A program made the position numbers and the translations under genes. A stretch of 42,174 nt of DNA from a virus, in IMG/VR virus record IMGVR_UViG_3300043410_000181, positions 1 through 42,174 of that record. One strand, written 5' to 3'. Within the stretch, counting starts at the first letter, position 1, and each line of letters begins with the position of its first letter. This document shows, piece by piece, positions 26,297-34,294 of this stretch. The notes under the pieces were generated by a model. That model was not told the DNA's origin and ran no database searches. It was given only the letters and a program-made list of their open reading frames with translations.

Positions 26297-26912
26297 TCAG
26301 ATTGTTTCAAATTTTTTGACAGCAGAAGAGATTAGGCAAATCTCAGATATTGTATACCATGAACTTGAAACACGAGAGCGTGTAAGGGACAACGACTATG
26401 AAGCATACCATTCTAATGCTGCAACATATCAGCCATGGTTTGGAAGACTTCAGCTACATGATCTAGCACATTTAATCCCACAAGAAATTATGAATAAAGC
26501 TCTTAATTTTTCTAAAGAGCATTGGATTTATCCAGAATATCCCATGGAGTTTACTGGAGTCACATTCATGAGATGGTCAAATGAATTCAAGGAAGATAGA
26601 GGAAATCCGTTTCTTGGGGTACACCTTGATAGTAACAATAACCTAGGAATATTGCTAGATTATCAGCTTAAGTCAAATACAGATTGGCCATTAGCTATTG
26701 AAAAAGATGTGTACGAAATGAAGGATAATGACATGGTATATTTTTATCCAACAGATCAGTACCACTGGAGAGTAAATAAAAACTGGTTAGATGGAGAATT
26801 TGTCGATGTTTTGTTTTTTGAATATGGTGCTGTTGGCAAGCCAAGAACAGAACAAGATGAAGATATTAAAAAAGAACTTGCAGATTATAGGGATTCTTTA
26901 GGAACATGGTAA
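26289..26912 (+). CDS. 2OG-Fe(II) oxygenase-fold protein, tandem copy 1
   Basis: This 207-residue protein has a cupin/double-stranded beta-helix iron site: H112-x-D114 in GVHLDSNN, a distal H159 in YHWRV, and a conserved block W..L...VYEMKDNDM....H.R...W..GEFVDVLFFEY. It is a clear paralog of the two following proteins; the distance from Asp to the distal His is 44 residues. 2-oxoglutarate oxygenases hydroxylate proteins, small molecules or nucleic acid bases. The usual 2OG-binding Arg/Lys a dozen residues after the distal His is not obvious; Arg161 just after it is shared by all three copies. Substrate unknown. It starts 8 nt inside the nuclease-candidate gene. Confidence 0.7.
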   Translation: MSNQIVSNFLTAEEIRQISDIVYHELETRERVRDNDYEAYHSNAATYQPWFGRLQLHDLAHLIPQEIMNKALNFSKEHWIYPEYPMEFTGVTFMRWSNEFKEDRGNPFLGVHLDSNNNLGILLDYQLKSNTDWPLAIEKDVYEMKDNDMVYFYPTDQYHWRVNKNWLDGEFVDVLFFEYGAVGKPRTEQDEDIKKELADYRDSLGTW

Positions 26913-27460
26913 TTAAACCTCCAACTTTTGAGCAGGGACTGATACCTGCAGAGGAATGCATAAAATTTGCATCAATCATAAATGACTTTAAGGCAATGAT
27001 GCCAGATAAGCCAGTTTGGGATGAAACTGATGATTATTCTGATATGCCACAAACACTTGGATTTGGTAAGATACTTAACTCAAGAATGGGAAAAATTTAT
27101 TTTCAGATACCAATAGTAAAAATCCCATCAAACATCTTAGATCTAGTAACTAAGGCAGCTAACGATTTTGAGCCAGGGGTAGAAATACATTCAGTCACGT
27201 ATACAGAATATTCGTCAGAATATGGTACCCCATCGTTGAGCTATCATACTGACAGGACTGATGACCTACTACTTGTTGATCTGCAGATTAGCTCTAATAC
27301 GATATGGCCACTAGGGGCCAATGGAGAGCTATATGACATGAATGATGGAGATGCCCTAGTCATAAGATCTGGTAGCACTGTTCATGGTAGACCAGAGAAG
27401 ATATTTAATCCTGGAGAACATGTCGCAATGATATTCTTTGATTTTTTAAGACAGCAGTAG
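26906..27460 (+). CDS. 2OG-Fe(II) oxygenase-fold protein, tandem copy 2
   Basis: This 184-residue paralog of its neighbours has H114-x-D116 in SYHTDRTDD and distal H160 in VHGRP, 43 residues apart from the Asp. It shares the block W.L.....LYDMNDGDA....H.R......GEHVAMIFFDF. Arg162 takes the place of the shared HWR arginine. It overlaps copy 1 by 7 nt. Iron ligands are intact, so activity is likely, but the substrate cannot be read from the sequence. The N-terminal ~95 residues differ strongly from the other copies and may define the target. Confidence 0.68.
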   Translation: MVIKPPTFEQGLIPAEECIKFASIINDFKAMMPDKPVWDETDDYSDMPQTLGFGKILNSRMGKIYFQIPIVKIPSNILDLVTKAANDFEPGVEIHSVTYTEYSSEYGTPSLSYHTDRTDDLLLVDLQISSNTIWPLGANGELYDMNDGDALVIRSGSTVHGRPEKIFNPGEHVAMIFFDFLRQQ

Positions 27461-27480
27461 CATAAAAAACGATTTTGTAC

Positions 27481-27486
27481 TATAAT
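27481..27486 (+). promoter_or_regulatory. -10 element candidate before oxygenase copy 3
   Basis: TATAAT in the 42-nt gap between copies 2 and 3, followed by AAGGAG 11 nt before the ATG. No -35 and no TGn extension are seen, so this is weak. Confidence 0.3.
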
Positions 27487-27502
27487 ATATACAAGGAGAA
27501 AC

Positions 27503-28333
27503 ATGAATAATATAAAAATGAATCCAATGACGGGTATGCCATATAATCCAGCACCAATGCATGAGTACCTTACTGGATTTGACAAATATAACAGAGAGCT
27601 GCCGATTTATATTGAAAAGCCATTCAATGAAGAACAAATTGCAACACTTAGAGAAGTTATTGAAAAGAATAGAAGACTTATGGATGGGGATGACAAATAT
27701 ACCCCAATGCCTGGCAGTCATGAAGAGTACTATGGTCCAACAAGATATCATCCAAAAAAGATTACTCATATGTCAAGGCTTCTTATTGAGTTTGATTGCC
27801 CACCTATCGTTGAGCAGGCTATGGATGAATATTGTAAGCCACTACATAAAGATCCAATTCGACTAACACACTACAACTACATTGATTATGATATGAAGTA
27901 TGGTAATGGTGTTGCTGCACCAGCATTGCCACCACATCTAGATGCTGATGAAAACCTAGTCACATTTAACTATATGATTGGCGGTAACGTAGATGATTGG
28001 ACTCTATGGGTAGATGATAAGCCATATGATCTTAAGCTAGGAGATGCTATTATCTTTAGTGCTGTAAATCAAGTACACTGGAGAGATAAGCGTAAGTGGA
28101 AGCCAGGAGAATTTGTAGAAATTGTAAGTTTTGATTATTGTCCAGTAACAAACTATCGTTGGTTGGGGCTAGATAATCCTATTGATGGAAGAATGAATCC
28201 AGAAGGCAGAGAAGAGTATCAGAGAGTACTTTCAGAACATCCTGCCATGAAGTCTGGTTGGAAAATCTATACAGATAGAGGAGCAGAACTTGGGTTTGGC
28301 CCAGGGGAAATTGCAGGATTTGCTAATGAGTAA
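27503..28333 (+). CDS. 2OG-Fe(II) oxygenase-fold protein, tandem copy 3
   Basis: This 276-residue paralog is the longest. H145-x-D147 lies in PPHLDADEN, distal H192 in VHWRDKRK, 44 residues after the Asp. The shared block W.LWVDDKPYDLKLGDA....H.R..W.PGEFVEIVSFDY is well kept. Residues 70-135 add an N-terminal extension with SHEEYYGPTRYHP and LTHYNYIDYD, and residues 215-276 a C-terminal tail. Copy 3 follows a 42-nt gap and a strong AAGGAG site, so it may be expressed apart from copies 1 and 2. The fold call is fairly firm; the reaction is unknown. Confidence 0.72.
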   Translation: MNNIKMNPMTGMPYNPAPMHEYLTGFDKYNRELPIYIEKPFNEEQIATLREVIEKNRRLMDGDDKYTPMPGSHEEYYGPTRYHPKKITHMSRLLIEFDCPPIVEQAMDEYCKPLHKDPIRLTHYNYIDYDMKYGNGVAAPALPPHLDADENLVTFNYMIGGNVDDWTLWVDDKPYDLKLGDAIIFSAVNQVHWRDKRKWKPGEFVEIVSFDYCPVTNYRWLGLDNPIDGRMNPEGREEYQRVLSEHPAMKSGWKIYTDRGAELGFGPGEIAGFANE

Positions 28334-28628
28334 TGAAACAACTTTAGATATGATTAATGGTCTTGCAGAAATTGCAGACTACATGCAGGATGAAGAACTT
28401 ACAACAGCTCTGACTTTTATTGCAAAACTAATAGTAAAACCAGACATTCCTTTGAATGTCGCAACAATTGAAATTGTACGCCTCCAGGCAATTGCTGCTA
28501 AAATGTCTTTTAAGGCAACTTGGATGGCTAACGTAGATAAGGGAGATAGAGCGAAGAAGAATTTGTACTTTACTGCTGCAGAATCAATCAATAACTTGGT
28601 TGCTGCCTTGAAGTACATAACTCGCTAA
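28326..28628 (+). CDS. Small helical protein, unknown function
   Basis: This is a 100-residue, all-helical protein with LVAALKYITR at its end, IEIVRLQAIAAKMSFKATW in the middle and an acidic N-terminus. An in-frame ATG at 28290 would add 12 residues, but the ATG at 28326 overlaps the preceding stop by only 8 nt, as do most neighbours, so I choose it. It lies 8 nt before the Cas4-like exonuclease and may be its partner. No nuclease or zinc motif is present. Confidence 0.6.
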   Translation: MSNETTLDMINGLAEIADYMQDEELTTALTFIAKLIVKPDIPLNVATIEIVRLQAIAAKMSFKATWMANVDKGDRAKKNLYFTAAESINNLVAALKYITR

Positions 28629-28636
28629 GTGGTATT

Positions 28637-29470
28637 ATGGCTAAGAACCTATTAAGTCAGGTAATGTTGAAAAAGATTGATAACAATCCAGCAGCATTCC
28701 TAGATACAAAAGAATTTATTGCAAAGCTTGAGAGTGGATACACTATCAGCCGTGTAGCTAAATTCCAAAAAAAGAAAACATTTGCACCAAGTACAATTGC
28801 ATACTCTCATGGAGAATGCCCTAGATACTGGTATCTTGCATTTGATGGCGGAATCTTTGAAGATTATGCTGATGCATTTGGTGTAGCTAATATGACAAAT
28901 GGAACTTTGTCACATGGAAGAATTCAGGATGCTATGTTGGCATCGGGAGTCGCAAAGGAATTTGTTGACGATAATGGTAACAAGACTACTGAATTTAAAA
29001 TTATAAGTAATGATCCTCCTATCTTTGGTTATGGAGACGCAATGCTTGAGTGGATGGGTGACGACATTGTTGGAGAAATTAAAACCTCTAGTAGTGAAGC
29101 ATTCGAATACCGCAAAGCTGCAGGTAAGCCAAAGAATGGTCACCTAATTCAGCTATTGATCTATATGAAGATCCTTGGCAAGAGCAAGGGTGTAATTATT
29201 TATGAAAATAAAAACAATCATGAGCTATTGGTATTACCAGTTGAGGTAACACCAGGTAGCTATTATGTATCGTGGGTAAACAATGCATTTGATTGGATGC
29301 GAGCAGTTCGTAAGGCTTGGACAGATAGGACAATGCCTGAAAAGAACTATCGCTCTAATTCAAAAATCTGTAAGACATGTCCCCTAAAGGCTGTCTGTTC
29401 AGAAGCTGGCAAGGGAGATATAAAGATCAAATCTCTGGAGCCACTTGATGAAACATTGTCAGTATTGTGA
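28637..29470 (+). CDS. Cas4/RecB-like PD-(D/E)XK exonuclease with Fe-S cysteines
   Basis: This 277-residue nuclease has D134 in GYGDAMLEW, E147-x-K149 in VGEIKTSS, and H169...Q172 in HLIQLLIYMKI, the catalytic set of RecB-family PD-(D/E)XK enzymes. Four Cys fit the Cas4/AddB iron-sulfur site: C61 (GECPRYW) and C245-x2-C248-x5-C254 (CKTCPLKAVC). It would resect DNA ends to single strands for the RecA-like protein; a spacer-acquisition role is unlikely as no other cas gene or array is present. It overlaps the next gene by 23 nt. Confidence 0.85.
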   Translation: MAKNLLSQVMLKKIDNNPAAFLDTKEFIAKLESGYTISRVAKFQKKKTFAPSTIAYSHGECPRYWYLAFDGGIFEDYADAFGVANMTNGTLSHGRIQDAMLASGVAKEFVDDNGNKTTEFKIISNDPPIFGYGDAMLEWMGDDIVGEIKTSSSEAFEYRKAAGKPKNGHLIQLLIYMKILGKSKGVIIYENKNNHELLVLPVEVTPGSYYVSWVNNAFDWMRAVRKAWTDRTMPEKNYRSNSKICKTCPLKAVCSEAGKGDIKIKSLEPLDETLSVL

Positions 29471-29771
29471 TACTTACTTCACACCAAACACATCCTACCA
29501 AATCTACTGTTCTAGCGGATGTCGTGAACTAGCTACTAAAGAAAAGATAGCACAACGATATGAGCAGACTAGAAGAGAGAGAAGGAGAAGCAAAGTTAGA
29601 CAGTGTAAGGTCTGTGGTTCAGAACTGTCAATGTATAACGATGATGTAACGTGTGATGGATGCATAATTGTTCCAAAAGAATTTAGTAAAATATTAAGAC
29701 AAATAAAGGGAATCGCAAATGGTAAACTTGTCCTTGATGACGAATCAACCACACAAGATCTGGGCGATTGA
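29448..29771 (+). CDS. Small double zinc-finger protein
   Basis: This 107-residue protein has two four-Cys zinc sites: C4-x2-C7...C21-x3-C25 (YCSSGCRE) and C53-x2-C56...C69-x2-C72. Between them is a basic helix (QTRRERRRSKVRQ). The first site resembles the zinc ribbons found with phage nucleases. A TTG start at 29445 is also possible; the ATG at 29448 is preferred. Overlapping genes on both sides (23 nt upstream and 53 nt downstream) place it in the recombination operon, probably as a nucleic-acid-binding factor. Confidence 0.65.
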   Translation: MKHCQYCDTYFTPNTSYQIYCSSGCRELATKEKIAQRYEQTRRERRRSKVRQCKVCGSELSMYNDDVTCDGCIIVPKEFSKILRQIKGIANGKLVLDDESTTQDLGD

Positions 29772-30297
29772 CGCAAGTACCAACAGTCTTGCCTTCAGTA
29801 TATTTGAGGGCAAGGCTTTGGTTGCTTTTGGCAAGATTAATTTTAGTGGCAAGACAACCTATGAGAAGGTTATAGATGCTTGTAAAAAAACTAAAGCGTT
29901 CATGAATGAGTATGGATATCCAGAAGCTATTGTAATTGAACATACTGTATTTATGAATAGTCCAAAGACAGCAGCTGATCTGGCATTGGTACAGGGAGCA
30001 CTTTTAGGTGCAGCAGGCATCACTGGTACAAATGAGATCAGGTCTGTGGCACCAATTACATGGCAAAACTATATTGGTAATAAAAAGCTAACTAAGGAAG
30101 AAAAGTTTGAGCTTAAGAAAAAGTTTCCAGATAAAAGTGATTCATGGCTTAAAGCACATGAGCGAAATCTCAGAAAAGAAAAAACTATTAATTATATTAA
30201 TATTCAATATGATAGGCTGGTCAGTGATAATGACGTTGCTGATGCTATTGGTATTGGGCATTATGCGATAAATAACTGGGGGAAGTTGACAAACTAA
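29719..30297 (+). CDS. ruvC: RuvC-like Holliday junction resolvase
   Basis: This 192-residue protein has an RNase H fold with the RuvC acidic residues D18 (WAIDASTNS), E74 (AIVIEHTVF) and D172/D175 (NDVADAIGIG). It would cut Holliday junctions during recombination or clear branched DNA before packaging. The ATG at 29719 follows AAAGGG at a good distance; the later in-frame ATG at 29737 has no ribosome site. That choice gives a 53-nt overlap with the zinc-finger gene in another frame. Confidence 0.85.
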   Translation: MVNLSLMTNQPHKIWAIDASTNSLAFSIFEGKALVAFGKINFSGKTTYEKVIDACKKTKAFMNEYGYPEAIVIEHTVFMNSPKTAADLALVQGALLGAAGITGTNEIRSVAPITWQNYIGNKKLTKEEKFELKKKFPDKSDSWLKAHERNLRKEKTINYINIQYDRLVSDNDVADAIGIGHYAINNWGKLTN

Positions 30298-30314
30298 TGG
30301 CAAAGTTGTATACT
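30286..30314 (+). promoter_or_regulatory. Consensus promoter inside the small HTH gene
   Basis: TTGACA (30286) and TATACT (30309) are exactly 17 nt apart. The start point near 30321 is downstream of the small HTH start codon (30297), so this promoter cannot make that protein. It would drive the membrane-anchored gene at 30446 and those after it. Confidence 0.65.
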
Positions 30315-30449
30315 AATGAAGCATGGTTAAGAAAAAGATTTCATGTAGATAGAAAGTCTCCAGAACAGATAGCACAGGAATGTGGTGTAAGTGCTGAGAC
30401 TATATATGTTTATTTAGCAAAATTTGGATTAAGGAAATCAAGAAGATGA
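30297..30449 (+). CDS. Small helix-turn-helix protein, 50 residues
   Basis: This protein is basic throughout and contains SPEQIAQECGVSAETIYVYL, a clean homeodomain-like helix-turn-helix, then KFGLRKSRR. Its start shares one base with the RuvC stop and its end overlaps the next gene by 4 nt (ATGA), both typical of real genes here. Such short HTH proteins can act as DNA-binding regulators or dimerise to control their own promoter; the consensus promoter at 30286 overlaps its start region. Function unproven. Confidence 0.7.
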   Translation: MAKLYTNEAWLRKRFHVDRKSPEQIAQECGVSAETIYVYLAKFGLRKSRR

Positions 30450-30955
30450 AAAAATTTATTGGGTATGGACTAGTAGTTGCTGTAATGGCAGGACTAGGAT
30501 TGTGGATTGCAATGCCAACGATCAATCAGGATAATTGTATTCACGTGTATGTTGAGTTTGGTGCTCTAGACAATAATAAGAAGTCAGAAAAGTGTGTTAA
30601 TTCTTCACAGGCTATGAATGCCCTAGACGTTATGAATTATGCAGGAATTGACATTTCTGGTACCAAGAAGTATGGCAATCAGATCGTATGTCGTTTGGAC
30701 AATATGCCATCTGCGACAAAGCCAATTGGGCTAAAGGGCCACGAAGACTATATTGAGTCATGTACAGATATGCCAGCAGAGTTCGCATACTGGGGTGTAT
30801 TCGTTAAGCCATATAAGAAGGCAAATGTACCACTTGACTTCCATACAGGATGGAACTGGGCAGAGACTGGAATTGATAAGGTAACTCTAAATCCAGGAGA
30901 CAGCATTGGCTTGGTATTTCAGGCAAATGAAAAGGTATCTCTACCACAGGAGTAG
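30446..30955 (+). CDS. Membrane-anchored DUF4430/transcobalamin-like domain protein
   Basis: The 169-residue protein opens with MKKF and a hydrophobic helix (residues 5-22, GLVVAVMAGLGLWIAM), a signal anchor or uncleaved signal. The exported part has C31, C50, C82 and C106 and a pattern resembling DUF4430-type domains of actinobacterial surface proteins: IHVYVEFG, A.NALDVMNYAGID..G, YG..IVCRLDNMPS, SCTDMPAEFAYWGVFV, W.WAETGI and a final LNPGDSIGLVF. That domain is related to the beta domain of transcobalamin/intrinsic factor. I infer possible corrinoid binding; the homology is from memory of the pattern. It overlaps the HTH gene and is served by the promoter at 30286. Confidence 0.6.
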   Translation: MKKFIGYGLVVAVMAGLGLWIAMPTINQDNCIHVYVEFGALDNNKKSEKCVNSSQAMNALDVMNYAGIDISGTKKYGNQIVCRLDNMPSATKPIGLKGHEDYIESCTDMPAEFAYWGVFVKPYKKANVPLDFHTGWNWAETGIDKVTLNPGDSIGLVFQANEKVSLPQE

Positions 30956-30957
30956 TT

Positions 30958-31254
30958 TTGGCAAGAAAAAAGCAAATAGCAATAGCAACAGAGACTAAGT
31001 TCTTGAGAGAACACACAATGCTCTGTGACGGATTTGAAATAGTCCGTGGTGATATAATTAAGGTAAGTGGACAGTATGGTCTCAAATTCAAATTTGATGC
31101 TGTAGTGACCAATACTGAAACTGGTTCAAAATGGGTAGACTGCTTTGAACTATTCAGAGGGCAGTCGCAATGCTTTAGATCTTTTGATATGGGTCAGGTA
31201 AAGCGAATCCCACAAAGAGGCAAGAGAGGTAGAAAGCGTGTCATCCAAGACTAA
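30958..31254 (+). CDS. Small basic protein, unknown function
   Basis: This 98-residue, strongly basic protein (KRIPQRGKRGRKR near the end) begins with TTG, two bases after the preceding stop, with CAGGAG as ribosome site. Strands such as FEIVRGDIIKVSG, FKFDAVVTNTETGSKWVDCFE suggest a small beta barrel, perhaps SH3-like. It resembles small phage proteins of unknown function. Nucleic acid binding is a reasonable guess from charge. It shares 17 nt with the next gene. Confidence 0.6.
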   Translation: MARKKQIAIATETKFLREHTMLCDGFEIVRGDIIKVSGQYGLKFKFDAVVTNTETGSKWVDCFELFRGQSQCFRSFDMGQVKRIPQRGKRGRKRVIQD

Positions 31255-31978
31255 GTACTTTGACAATCCAACTAATGTTTGGGTTATCGATGACTTTTTT
31301 ACAGAAGAATTGGCTAATGAGTTGGCTGAAAACTTTTATGAATATGATGATGAAAGATGGTTGACACGCAATCACTCAGAGTTTGAAGAAAAGCTTTTGT
31401 CAACACATTGGGATTGGTATCCTGCTGTGTTGTACAAAACTTTCTTTGATCTTGCTTCACAAGATTTTGTGAATATCCTTGAGGATATGACTGGAATAGA
31501 TAATCTAATTGCAGATTATGGATTGCATGCAGGTGGTATGCATCTGCACTCTAGCAATGCTAGGCTGAATCTACATCAAGATGCAAAGCTTCACCCAAAG
31601 CTTGGCTTAGTAAGAAAACTTAATATTATAGTTTATTTAAATAAAGATTGGCAAGAGTCCTGGGGTGGAGAACTAGAGTTCTGGAATAGCATAAGCGGAG
31701 AGCCAGGAGAAAAGGTATTCTCAGTATGGCCAAAGTTTAATCGTGCAGTTATTTTTCAGACAGATAATGACTTCTGGCATGGTCTTCCAGAAATGATTGC
31801 TGCTCCAAATGGACAGAATCGTCAAAGTATTGCTATGTTCTATTATGTAGAAAACTCTGATAATGCTATAATGGATACAAGATCACGTTTTGCACTGACT
31901 CAAGAACAAAAGTCAAACCCAGAACTTGTAAAGAAAAATGAAGAAAGAATGAGAACGGCTTTTAAATATGGAAGATAA
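31238..31978 (+). CDS. Prolyl-4-hydroxylase-like 2OG-Fe(II) oxygenase
   Basis: This 246-residue protein shows the complete 2OG-FeII_Oxy_3 pattern: H113-x-D115 in NLHQDAKLHP, LNIIVYLNKDW..SWGGELEFW, distal H181 in FWHGLPE, and the cosubstrate Arg195 in NRQSIAMFYY. It is therefore the most typical of the four oxygenase-fold proteins here, related to prolyl hydroxylases. Phage homologs are known but their targets are mostly unknown. The start is GTG at 31238 after GAGAGG. It is coupled to the terminase small subunit by an 11-nt overlap, hinting at modification of virion proteins or DNA late in infection. Confidence 0.85.
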   Translation: MSSKTKYFDNPTNVWVIDDFFTEELANELAENFYEYDDERWLTRNHSEFEEKLLSTHWDWYPAVLYKTFFDLASQDFVNILEDMTGIDNLIADYGLHAGGMHLHSSNARLNLHQDAKLHPKLGLVRKLNIIVYLNKDWQESWGGELEFWNSISGEPGEKVFSVWPKFNRAVIFQTDNDFWHGLPEMIAAPNGQNRQSIAMFYYVENSDNAIMDTRSRFALTQEQKSNPELVKKNEERMRTAFKYGR

Positions 31979-32501
31979 GCTAGTAGAGCATTTGGACAAT
32001 GTCAATAAGGTTGTAGAAAAATATCTTGCAGGCAGTGATCCAACCCAAATCTCTAAGGAACTATCTGTTCCAAGACAGACTGTAGTCGCATATATTAATG
32101 AATGGCGACAGATGGCAGCTGATAATGCTGCTATTCGTGCACGTGCTAAGGAAGCCCTAGTTGGTGCAGACACACACTATAGCAAACTTATATCAAAAGC
32201 ATATGAAGTTATTGATGAAGCAACAACAACAGCTAACCTGACTGCAAAAACACAGGGTATTAAGTTGGTTATGGATCTAGAGAAGACTCGTATCGAAATG
32301 CTACAGAAAGCTGGTCTTCTTGAGAATAAAGAGCTTGCAGAGGAAATGATTGAAATTGAAAACCGTCAAGAAATACTTGTTGGTATCCTTAAGGATATTG
32401 CTGCTGAGCATCCAGAGGTACGTGACAAGATTATGCGTAGACTATCAGATGCTTCAAAGGAAAAAGAAGTAATCACAGTAGTGGTAAATAATAATGTTTG
32501 A
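31968..32501 (+). CDS. terS: Terminase small subunit
   Basis: This 177-residue protein has a helix-turn-helix near residues 19-48 (DPTQISKELSVPRQTVVAYI) for binding the packaging site, a long helical middle for oligomerisation, and an acidic then hydrophobic tail (VITVVVNN). It overlaps the large terminase gene by 8 nt, which gives the main support. The size fits TerS proteins. An extended -10 (TGCTATAAT) lies ~96 nt before its start, without -35. Confidence 0.8.
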   Translation: MEDKLVEHLDNVNKVVEKYLAGSDPTQISKELSVPRQTVVAYINEWRQMAADNAAIRARAKEALVGADTHYSKLISKAYEVIDEATTTANLTAKTQGIKLVMDLEKTRIEMLQKAGLLENKELAEEMIEIENRQEILVGILKDIAAEHPEVRDKIMRRLSDASKEKEVITVVVNNNV

Positions 32502-34272
32502 TGATTTTTTAGATGCACTTAAATCAGATAATTTTTCTGAGAGACCAGTGGATGCACGTACATTTGTTGAGGGAGAAGACTTCCTTAACCAGCCACCACT
32601 GTCTCAAATTCAGTATGATATTGTAGAAGCAATGTCACAAATCTATAAACTAGAGGACGTAATTGAACTACTTGGCGAAGAAGATGGTAGACGCTACTAT
32701 AAGAAGTATACAAAGAATGAGGTTATTCTACAGTTGGGTAAGGGGTCTGGTAAGGACTTTACGTCAACAGTTGCATGTGCGTATATTGTTTATAAGCTTT
32801 TATGCCTTAAGGATCCTGCAAGATATTTTGGAAAACCAAGTGGTGATGCCATTGATATCATTAACGTTGCTATTAACGCACAGCAAGCAAAGAACGTCTT
32901 CTTTAAAGGATTTAAAACAAAAATTGAAAAGTCGCCATGGTTTGCAGGAAAGTTTAATGCAAAGGCAGAGTCTATCGAATTTGATCACTCCATCACAGTT
33001 TATTCGGGGCACTCAGAACGAGAATCACACGAGGGTCTCAACCTTATCCTTGCGGTGCTTGATGAGATCTCTGGTTTTGCTACAGAAGTTGGAACTGGAA
33101 ACGAACAGGGTAAGACTGCAGATAATATCTATAAAGCTTTCCGAGCTTCTGTAGACTCACGTTTCCCTGATCTTGGTAAAGTAGCACTGCTATCCTTCCC
33201 ACGTTTCCCAGGAGACTTCATCTCACAAAGATATGATGATGTAATTGCTGATAAGAATGTTATCCATAAGACTCACAAATTTATTATGAATGAAGATATT
33301 CCTGAAGACGCTGAGGGCAACTCTTTGGAAATTGAGTGGGAAGAAGATGAAATTGTTTCATACAAGTATCCAGGAGTATTTGCATTAAAGAGACCTACAT
33401 GGGTTGTAAACCCAACACGTAAGATCGATGACTTTAAAACATCTTTCTTTACGGATATGGGAGATGCCATGCAGCGTTTTGCTTGTGTTCCTACATACAT
33501 GTCAGATGCATTCTTTAGACAGCGTGACAAGGTTCGCTCAGCGATGAGCATTAGAAATCCTTTAGATCAGTTTAGAAGATTTGAAGCTAACTTTGAGCCA
33601 GACCCTGATAAGGTATATTATGTTCATGCTGACCTTGCTCAGCGACATGACAAATGTGCTGTGGCTATTGCTCACGTAGACAAATGGGTAAATGTTCAGG
33701 TAATTAAAGATTATCAGCAAGTATCTCCAATTGTTGTGGTAGATGCTGTAGCGTGGTGGGAGCCAAAGATCGAAGGACCTGTTGACCTATCTGAGGTTAA
33801 GCAGTGGATTCAGAATCTAAGAAGACTAGGTTTTAATATCGGAATGGTTTCATTTGACAGATGGCAATCATTTGATATTCAAAAAGAACTTACAGAGGTG
33901 GGTATGAGAACAGAGACCGTATCTGTAGGCAAAAAGCACTATGAGGATATGGCCATGCTTATCTATGAGGATAGACTAGCTATGCCAGCAATCGAACTTT
34001 TGTTCGAAGAACTTACAGAGCTTAAGATCACTAAGAATGGTAAGAATGTAGACCACCCACGTAAGCTATCAAAAGACTTAGCTGACGCTGTGTGTGGTTC
34101 CATTTTTGGTGCTATAAGTCACACGCCAAGAGACCTAAATCTTGAGGTAGAAATTCATACATTCAGAAGTAGACCTAAAACTGAACTTGACAAGGCTAAG
34201 CAAGATGTGATAGAATATAAGCCTATGCCAAAAGAGGTAAGAGACTACTTGGATAGACTAAAACTAATATAA
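32494..34272 (+). CDS. terL: Terminase large subunit (packaging motor)
   Basis: This 592-residue enzyme packages DNA into the prohead. The ATPase part has GKGSGKD (residues 82-88, Walker A) and LILAVLDE (184-191, Walker B and catalytic Glu). The nuclease part has D380 in VHADLAQRHDKCA, D455 in SFDRWQS and D531 in LADAVCG, an RNase H-like acidic triad. The usual order terS-terL is kept, but the next genes are secreted proteins and RNR rather than portal and capsid, so the structural operon is split. The 3' end holds a promoter for the next gene. Confidence 0.95.
   Translation: MFDDFLDALKSDNFSERPVDARTFVEGEDFLNQPPLSQIQYDIVEAMSQIYKLEDVIELLGEEDGRRYYKKYTKNEVILQLGKGSGKDFTSTVACAYIVYKLLCLKDPARYFGKPSGDAIDIINVAINAQQAKNVFFKGFKTKIEKSPWFAGKFNAKAESIEFDHSITVYSGHSERESHEGLNLILAVLDEISGFATEVGTGNEQGKTADNIYKAFRASVDSRFPDLGKVALLSFPRFPGDFISQRYDDVIADKNVIHKTHKFIMNEDIPEDAEGNSLEIEWEEDEIVSYKYPGVFALKRPTWVVNPTRKIDDFKTSFFTDMGDAMQRFACVPTYMSDAFFRQRDKVRSAMSIRNPLDQFRRFEANFEPDPDKVYYVHADLAQRHDKCAVAIAHVDKWVNVQVIKDYQQVSPIVVVDAVAWWEPKIEGPVDLSEVKQWIQNLRRLGFNIGMVSFDRWQSFDIQKELTEVGMRTETVSVGKKHYEDMAMLIYEDRLAMPAIELLFEELTELKITKNGKNVDHPRKLSKDLADAVCGSIFGAISHTPRDLNLEVEIHTFRSRPKTELDKAKQDVIEYKPMPKEVRDYLDRLKLI
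34187..34216 (+). promoter_or_regulatory. Promoter for the secreted surface-like protein
   Basis: TTGACA (34187) and TAGAAT (34211) are 18 nt apart, with TGA as an extended -10. It lies inside the terL end; the start point would be near 34223, ~70 nt before the gene at 34295. Confidence 0.55.
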
Positions 34273-34294
34273 GAAGAAAATGGAGAATATATAT

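Noticed and set aside
26316-26344. TTGACA in the first tandem oxygenase gene
   Set aside because: No -10-like hexamer lies at 16-18 nt.
28637-29470. Cas4-like protein as part of a CRISPR system
   Set aside because: No cas1/cas2 or repeat array is present; neighbours are RecA-, RuvC- and zinc-type recombination genes, so an end-resection exonuclease is the better reading.
30316-30330. Leaderless start at the ATG just after the 30286 promoter
   Set aside because: That ATG opens a frame of only four codons; the promoter must serve the next gene.
31864-31872. TGCTATAAT upstream of the terminase genes as a promoter
   Set aside because: It is a good extended -10 but has no -35 and is inside the oxygenase gene; mentioned only as a possibility under terS.
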